From Pseudomonas orientalis (GTDB taxonomy: Bacteria; Pseudomonadota; Gammaproteobacteria; Pseudomonadales; Pseudomonadaceae): a stretch of DNA of 64,000 nt. The stretch spans positions 1-64,000 of the forward strand of contig NZ_JYLM01000010.1 of assembly GCF_001439815.1 (NCBI RefSeq), written 5' to 3'. The notes beneath the pieces were generated by a model. It ran no database searches. It was not told the DNA's origin and worked only from the letters and a program-made list of their open reading frames with translations. Position 1 is the stretch's first letter. Each line of letters starts with the position of its first letter. Position numbers and translations under genes: made by a program. Positions 18,401 to 27,400 of the stretch are shown in pieces.

Positions 18401-21400
18401 GGTTGCGCCGTTGCCTGCGACTTCCAGTTTCTCGAAGTTGCCGCCAGAAGCGTCGGTGATTTTGACGGTCTGGGTGCTCTTGTCGATGAACACGTCATCG
18501 CTTGGCGCAGGCACGGTCACGGTGCCGACGGTATCGCCGGCTTTGATGGTGATCGATGAGCCGTTGTTCAGTTTCAGCGTAACGTCGCTGCCCGCTTTGT
18601 TAGAGAGCGTAGCGGTGTAAGTGATCTGGCCACCTTCGTTGACTGCGGTTGGCGCGGTCAGCGTGACAGTCGTAGTGTTGTCAGTACCTGGGGTATCAGT
18701 CACGGTTGTAGTGACTTTGTCGGTACTTGGAACGAGGTTTTCGAAGTGCTCGCCACCAGTAACGCCTTTGATCGCGGTCGTGACGGTTTGGTCGCCCTTG
18801 TAAACATCATCCGGCGCAACAACCGAAACAGAACCGCTCGACTGATTTACGCCAATGGTGATGCTCTGGCCGTTATCCAAGGTGACGGTCAGCGGATTGG
18901 TAATGTTGGTTACCGGCGCGCCGTTCTTATCTACAAGGCTGGCGGTATAAACGATGTTGCCGCCTTCACCGATGGTAGTGGTGGCACTCAGAACCACGTC
19001 GACTTTATCGATAGTGTCGTTGATCGTGGTAGTCGCACCGCTGCCTGCAACTTCCAGTTTTTCGAAGTTGCCACCGGTAGTTTCAGTGATCTGAACGGTC
19101 TGCGTGCTCTTATCGATGAACACGTCATCGCTTGGCGCAGGAACGGTCACGGTGCCGACGGTGTCACCGGCTTTAATGGTGATGTTCGAACCGTTATCGA
19201 GTTTCAGCGTGACGTCAGTACCGGCCTTGTTGCTCAAGGTCGCGGTGTAGGTGATCTGGCCACCTTCGTTGACTACGCTTGGCGCTGTCAGCGTGACAGT
19301 GGTGGCGTTGTCGGTGCTCGGAGTATCAGTAACGATGGTATTGACGGGCGTAGTGCCTGGCACCAGATTTTCGAAGTGCTCGCCACCGGTCACGCCATTG
19401 ATGGCGGTCGTGACGGTCTGATCGCCTTTATAGACGTCATCTGGTGCCACAGCGGTGACTGTGCCGCTCGATTGGTTCACACCGATGGTGATGCTCTGAC
19501 CGTTATCCAAGGTGACGGTAAGCGGATTGGTGATGTTAGTCACTGGCGCGCCGTTCTTATCCACAAGGCTTGCGGTGTAGACGATGTTGCCGCCTTCGCC
19601 GACGGTGGTGCTGGCGCTCAGAACCACGTCGACTTTATCGATGGTGTCGTTGATCGTTGTCGTTGCGCCATTGCCCGCAACTTCCAATTTCTCAAAGTTG
19701 CCGCCCGTTGCGTCGGTAATCTTGACCGTCTGAGTGCTCTTGTCGATGAACACGTCATCGCTTGGCGCAGGGACGGTCACGGTGCCGACGGTTTCACCAG
19801 CTTTGATGGTGATGTTCGAACCGTTATCCAGCTTCAGCGTTACGTCAGTACTGGCCTTATTACTTAAGGTCGCGGTGTAGGTGATCTGGCCACCTTCATT
19901 CGCCTGGGGCGGAGCCGTCAGGGTAACGGTGGTGGTGTTATCAGTGCCCGGGGTATCAGTAACGGTGGTGTTAACCGGCGTGGTGCCAGGCACGAGGTTC
20001 TCGAAGTGCTCGCCACCAGTGACAGTCTTGATAGCAGTGGTGACGGTCTGGTTGCCTTTGTACACATCATCCGGCGCAACAACCGAAACAGATCCGCTCG
20101 GCTGATTTACGCCAATGGTGATGCTCTGGCCGTTATCGAGTGTGACGGTCAGCGGATTGGTGATGTTGGTTACCGGCGCACCGTTTTTATCCACAAGGCT
20201 GGCGGTGTAAACGATGTTGCCGCCTTCGCCGACGGTGGTGGTAGCGGTCAGGACTACGTCAACCTTGTCGATGGTGTCGTTGATTGTTGTCGTTGCGCCG
20301 TTGCCGGCAACTTCCAGCTTCTCGAAGTTGCCGCCCGTTGCGTCGGTAATCTTGACCGTTTGAGTGCTCTTGTCGATGAATACATCATCGCTCGGTGCAG
20401 GGACGGTCACTGTGCCGACGGTATCGCCGGCTTTGATGGTGATCGATGAGCCGTTATCAAGTTTCAGAGTGACGTCAGTACCGGCCTTGTTGCTCAAGGT
20501 CGCGGTGTACGTAATCTGGCCACCTTCGCTAACAGCATTCGGTGCGGTCAGCGTGACAGTCGTGGTGTTATCAGTACCTGGGGTATCAGTCACGGTTGTA
20601 GTGACTTTGTCGGTACCAGGAACGAGATTTTCGAAGTGCTCGCCGCCGGTTACGCCATTGATGGCGGTCGTGACGGTTTGGTCGCCCTTGTACACATCAT
20701 CCGGCGCAACAACCGAAACGCTACCGCTCGACTGGTTCACACCGATAGTGATGCTCTGGCCGTTATCCAGCGTCACCGTCAGCGGATTGGTGATGTTGGT
20801 TACAGGCGCGCCATTTTTATCCACAAGGCTGGCGGTGTAGACGATATTGCCGACTTCGCCGACGGTGGTGGTGGCACTCAGAACCACGTCGACTTTATCG
20901 ATGGTGTCGTTGATCGTTGTCGTTGCGCCATTGCCCGCAACTTCCAGCTTCTCGAAGTTGCCGCCAGTGGTTTCAGTGATCTGAACGGTCTGGGTGCTCT
21001 TGTCGATGAACACATCATCGGTCGGCGCAGGGACGGTCACGGTGCCGACGGTGTCACCGGCTTTAATGGTGATTGACGAACCATTATCGAGTTTCAGCGT
21101 GACGTCAGTACCGGCCTTGTTGCTCAAGGTCGCGGTGTAGGTGATCTGGCCACCTTCGTTAACAGTACTTGGCGCGGTCAGCGTGACGGTGGTGGTGTTG
21201 TCGGTGCCCGGATTATCAGTAACGGTCGTGTTAACCGGCGCGGTGCCAGGTACCAGGTTCTCAAAGTGCTCGCCGCCAGTGACAGTCTGAATTGCAGTGG
21301 TGACCGTCTGATCGCCCTTGTAGACATCATCCGGCGCAACAACCGAAACAGAACCGCTCGACTGATTTACGCCAATGGTGATGCTCTGGCCGTTATCCAA

Positions 21401-24400
21401 GGTGACGGTCAGCGGATTGGTGATGTTGGTCACCAGCGCGCCGTTCTTATCCACAAGGCTAGCGGTATAAACGATGTTGCCGCCTTCACCGACGGTGGTG
21501 GTAGCGGTCAGAACCACATCGACTTTGTCGATGGTGTCATTGATCGTGGTGGTCGCACCGTTGCCTGCAACTTCCAGTTTCTCGAAGTTGCCACCGGAAG
21601 CGTCGGTGATTTTGACCGTCTGGGTGCTTTTGTCGATGAACACGTCATCGCTTGGCGCAGGCACGGTCACGGTACCGACGGTGTCGCCGGCTTTGATGGT
21701 GATGTTCGAGCCGTTATCCAACTTCAGTGTGACGTCACTGCCCGCTTTGTTGGAGAGCGTAGCGGTGTACGTAATCTGACCACCTTCGTTCGCCTGGGTC
21801 GGGGCCGTCAGGGTAACGGTGGTGGTGTTATCAGTGCCTGGAGTATCAGTAACGGTGGTGTTAACCGGCGTGGTGCCTGGCACCAGATTTTCGAAGTGCT
21901 CGCCACCAGTGACGGCCTTAATAGCAGCGGTGACCGTCTGATCGCCTTTGTAAACATCATCCGGCGCTACAACCGAAACAGATCCGCTCGATTGATTTAC
22001 GCCAATGGTGATGCTCTGGCCGTTATCCAAGGTGACGGTCAGCGGATTGGTGATATTAGTCACCGGCGCGCCGTTTTTATCCACAAGGCTTGCGGTGTAA
22101 ACGATGTTGCCGCCTTCACCGACGGCGGTGGTGGCGGTCAGGACGACGTCGACCTTGTCGATGGTGTCGTTGATTGTGGTGGTCGCACCGTTGCCCGCCA
22201 CTTCCAGCTTCTCGAAGTTGCCGCCAGTGGTTTCGGTGATCTGAACAGTCTGGGTGCTCTTATCGATGAACACATCATCGGTAGGTGCAGGCACAGTCAC
22301 TGTGCCGACGGTATCGCCAGCTTTGATAGTGATCGATGAGCCGTTGTCCAATTTCAACGTCACGTCGCTACCGGCCTTATTACTCAAGGTCGCGGTGTAC
22401 GTAATTTGCCCACCTTCGTTAACGGCATTTGGTGCTGTCAACGTAACAGTGGTGGTGTTATCGGTACCCGGCGTATCGGTAACCGTGGTGTTAACGGGCG
22501 TGGTGCCTGGCACCAAATTCTCGAAGTGCTCGCCACCGGTCACGCCATTGATGGCGGTGGTGACGGTTTGGTCGCCCTTGTACACATCATCAGGCGCCAC
22601 AACCGAAACGCTGCCACTCGACTGATTTACACCAATGGTGATGCTCTGGCCGTTATCCAACGCTACGGTCAACGGGTTGGTGATATTAGTCACCGGCGCG
22701 CCGTTCTTATCCACAAGGCTGGCGGTGTAAACGATGTTGCCGCCTTCGCCGACGGTGGTGGTGGCGGTCAGAACCACATCGACCTTGTCGATGGTGTCGT
22801 TGATCGTGGTGGTTGCGCCGTTGCCAGCAACTTCCAGCTTCTCGAAGTTGCCGCCAGTGGTTTCGGTGATCTGGACGGTCTGAGTGCTCTTGTCGATAAA
22901 CACGTCATCGCTTGGAGCAGGCAGGGTCACAGTGCCAACGGTATCGCCGGCTTTGATAGTGATCGACGAGCCGTTATCCAGTTTCAGCGTGACGTCAGTA
23001 CCGGCCTTGTTGCTCAAGGTCGCGGTGTACGTAATCTGACCACCTTCACTCGCCTGGGCCGGAGCCGTCAGCGTGACGGTAGTGGTGTTATCAGTGCCCG
23101 GCGTATCAGTTACGGTGGTGTTAACTGGCGTGGTGCCAGGCACCAGGTTTTCGAAGTGCTCGCCACCGGTCACGCCATTGATGGCGGTCGTGACGGTCTG
23201 ATCGCCTTTATAGACGTCATCTGGTGCCACAGCGGTGACTGTGCCGCTCGACTGATTCACACCAATGGTGATGCTCTGGCCGTTATCCAGCGTCACCGTC
23301 AGCGGATTGGTGATGTTGGTCACCGGCGCGCCGTTCTTATCCACAAGGCTGGCGGTGTAGACGATGTTGCCGCCTTCGCCGACGGTGGTGGTGGCGGTCA
23401 GGACTACATCAACTTTGTCGATCGTGTCGTTGATCGTGGTGGTTGCGCCATTGCCTGCAACTTCCAGCTTCTCGAAGTTGCCGCCCGTTGCGTCGGTAAT
23501 CTTGACCGTCTGCGTGCTCTTATCGATGAACACGTCATCGCTTGGAGCAGGCACGGTCACGGTGCCGACGGTTTCACCGGCTTTAATGGTGATGCTTGAA
23601 CCGTTATCCAGCTTCAGCGTGACGTCAGTACCGGCCTTGTTGCTCAAGGTCGCGGTGTACGTAATCTGACCACCTTCATTCGCCTGGGTCGGAGCCGTCA
23701 GTGTCACGGTGGTGGTGTTGTCGGTACCCGGTGTATCGGCAACGGTGGTGTTAACGGGTGTGGTGCCAGGCACCAAATTCTCAAAGTGCTCGCCACCACT
23801 GACGGTTTGAATAGCAGCGGTGACGGTCTGGTCGCCCTTATACACGTCATCCGGCGCAACAACTGAAACGCTGCCGCTCGATTGGTTCACACCAATGGTG
23901 ATGCTCTGACCGTTATCGAGTGTGACGGTCAGCGGGTTGGTGGTGTTGGTCACCGGCGCGCCGTTCTTATCCACAAGGCTTGCGGTGTAGACGATGTTGC
24001 CGCCTTCGCCGACGGTGGTGGTAGCGGTCAAAACTACATCGACCTTGTCGATGGTGTCATTGATCGTGGTGGTCGCACCGTTGCCCGCAACTTCCAATTT
24101 CTCGAAGTTACCGCCGGTGGTTTCGGTGATCTGAACGGTCTGTGTGCTCTTATCGATGAACACGTCATCGCTTGGCGCAGGAACGGTCACAGTGCCGACG
24201 GTGTCGCCAGCTTTAATGGTGATGCTTGAACCGTTATCCAGCTTCAGCGTGACGTCATTACCGGCCTTGTTACTCAAGGTCGCGGTATAGGTGATCTGGC
24301 CACCCTCGTTGACGGCGCTAGGCGCGGTCAGCGTGACGGTAGTGGTGTTATCGGTGCTCGGCGTATCAGTAACGGTGGTGTTAACCGGCGTGGTACCTGG

Positions 24401-27400
24401 AACCAGATTTTCGAAGTGCTCGCCACCGGTCACATCTTTGATAGCTGTGGTGACGGTTTGGTCGCCCTTGTACACATCATCCGGCGCAACAACAGAAACG
24501 CTGGCGCTCGATTGGTTCACACCGATGGTGATGCTCTGGCCGTTATCGAGTGTGACGGTCAACGGGTTGGTGATGTTAGTCACCGGTGCACCGTTTTTAT
24601 CCACAAGGCTGGCGGTGTAGACGATGTTGCCGCCTTCACCGACGGTGGTGGTGGCCGTCAGAACTACGTCGACTTTGTCGATAGTGTCGTTGATCGTTGT
24701 CGTTGCGCCATTGCCCGCAACTTCCAATTTCTCAAAGTTGCCGCCCATTGCGTCGGTGATCTTGACCGTCTGAGTGCTCTTGTCGATGAACACATCATCG
24801 GTAGGCGCTGGGACGGTCACAGTGCCGACGGTATCGCCGGCCTTGATGGTGATGTTCGAACCGTTATCAAGTTTCAGAGTGACGTCAGTACCGGCCTTGT
24901 TGCTCAAGGTCGCCGTGTACGTGATCTGACCACCTTCATTGGCCTGGGCCGGAGCTGACAGGGTAACGGTAGTGGTGTTATCAGTGCCCGGAGTATCGGT
25001 AACGTTAGTATTAACCGGCGTAGTGCCAGGCACCAAATTCTCGAAGTGCTCGCCGCCAGTGACAGTCTGAATAGCAGTGGTGACGGTCTGATCGCCCTTA
25101 TACACATCATCCGGCGCAACAACAGAAACGCTGCCGCTCGATTGGTTCACACCAATGGTGATGCTCTGGCCGTTATCCAGCGTCACCGTCAGCGGATTGG
25201 TGATGTTGGTTACAGGCGCGCCGTTTTTATCCACAAGGCTGGCGGTGTAGACGATGTTGCCGCCTTCGCCGACGGTGGTGGTGGCGGTCAGGACTACGTC
25301 GACTTTATCGATGGTGTCGTTGATCGTGGTGCTCGCACCGTTGCCTGCAACTTCCAATTTCTCAAAGTTGCCGCCCGTTGCGTCTGTGATCTTGACCGTC
25401 TGCGTGCTCTTGTCGACGAACACGTCATCGCTTGGCGCTGGGACGGTTACGGTGCCGACGGTGTCGCCAGCCTTGATGGTAATCGACGAACCGTTGTCCA
25501 GTTTCAGCGTAACGTCGCTGCCCGCTTTGTTAGAGAGCGTAGCGGTGTAGGTGATCTGGCCACCTTCGTTGACGGCGGTTGGCGCGGTCAGCGTGACAGT
25601 CGTGGCGTTATCAGTACCTGGGGTATCAGTCACGGTTGTAGTGACTTTGTCGGTACCTGGAACGAGATTTTCGAAGTGCTCGCCGCCGGTTACGCCATTG
25701 ATGGCGGTCGTGACGGTTTGGTCGCCCTTGTACACATCATCCGGCGCAACAACCGAAACGCTCGCGCTCGATTGGTTCACACCGATGGTGATGCTCTGGC
25801 CGTTATCCAAGGTGACGGTAAGCGGATTGGTGATGTTAGTCACCGGCGCGCCGTTCTTATCCACAAGGCTGGCGGTGTAGACGATGTTGCCGCCTTCGCC
25901 GACGGTGGTAGTAGCGGTCAGGACCACATCCACCTTGTCGATCGTGTCGTTGATCGTGGTGGTTGCGCCATTGCCTGCAACTTCCAGCTTCTCGAAGTTG
26001 CCGCCCGTTGCGTCGGTAATCTTGACCGTCTGCGTGCTCTTATCGATGAACACGTCATCGCTTGGAGCAGGCACGGTCACGGTGCCGACGGTTTCACCGG
26101 CTTTAATGGTGATGCTTGAACCGTTATCCAGCTTCAGCGTGACGTCAGTACCGGCCTTGTTGCTCAAGGTCGCGGTGTACGTAATCTGACCACCTTCATT
26201 CGCCTGGGTCGGAGCCGTCAGTGTCACGGTGGTGGTGTTGTCGGTACCCGGTGTATCGGTAACGGTGGTGTTAACCGGCGTGGTGCCAGGCACCAAATTC
26301 TCAAAGTGCTCGCCACCAGTGACGGTTTGAATAGCAGCGGTGACGGTCTGGTTGCCCTTATACACGTCATCCGGCGCAACAACCGAAACGCTGCCGCTCG
26401 ATTGGTTCACACCAATGGTGATGCTCTGACCGTTATCGAGTGTGACGGTCAACGGATTGGTGATGTTGGTCACCGGCGCGCCGTTCTTATCCACAAGGCT
26501 GGCGGTGTAAACGATGTTGCCGCCTTCGCCGACGGAGTTGGTGGCGGTCAGGACAACGTCGACTTTGTCGATGGTGTCATTGATGGTGGTGCTTGCGCCG
26601 TTACCTGCAACTTCCAGCTTCTCGAAGTTACCGCCGCTGGTTTCAGTGATTTGAACGGTCTGAGTGCTCTTGTCGATGAACACGTCATCGGTAGGGGCTG
26701 GCACGGTCACGGTGCCGACGGTTTCACCGGCTTTGATAGTGATATTCGAACCATTATCGAGTTTCAGCGTGACGTCAGTAGCGGCCTTGTTGCTCAAGGT
26801 CGCGGTGTAAGTAATCTGACCACCTTCGTTCGCCTGGGCTGGAGCCGTAAGGGTAACGGTTGTGGTGTTATCAGTGCCTGGAGTATCAGTAACGGTGGTG
26901 TTAACCGGCGTGGTACCTGGCGCCAAATTCTCAAAGTGCTCGCCACCGGTTACGCCTTTGATAGCGGCGGTGACAGTCTGGTTGCCTTTGTACACATCAT
27001 CCGGCGCAACAACCGAAACGCTGCCGCTCGACTGGTTCACACCGATGGTGATGCTCTGGCCGTTATCCAGGGTTACGGTCAACGGGTTGGTGACATTAGT
27101 CACCGGCGCGCCGTTTTTATCCACAAGGCTGGCGGTGTAGACGATGTTGCCGCCTTCGCCGACGGTGGTTGTAGCGCTCAGGACTACATCGACCTTGTCG
27201 ATAGTGTCATTGATCGTGGTGGTTGCGCCGTTGCCTGCGACTTCCAGCTTCTCGAAGTTGCCGCCGCTGGTTTCAGTGATCTGAACGGTCTGGGTGCTCT
27301 TGTCGATAAACACATCATCGCCTGGCGCAGGCACGGTCACCGTGCCGACGGTATCGCCAGCTTTGATGGTTATCGACGAGCCATTATCAAGTTTCAGAGT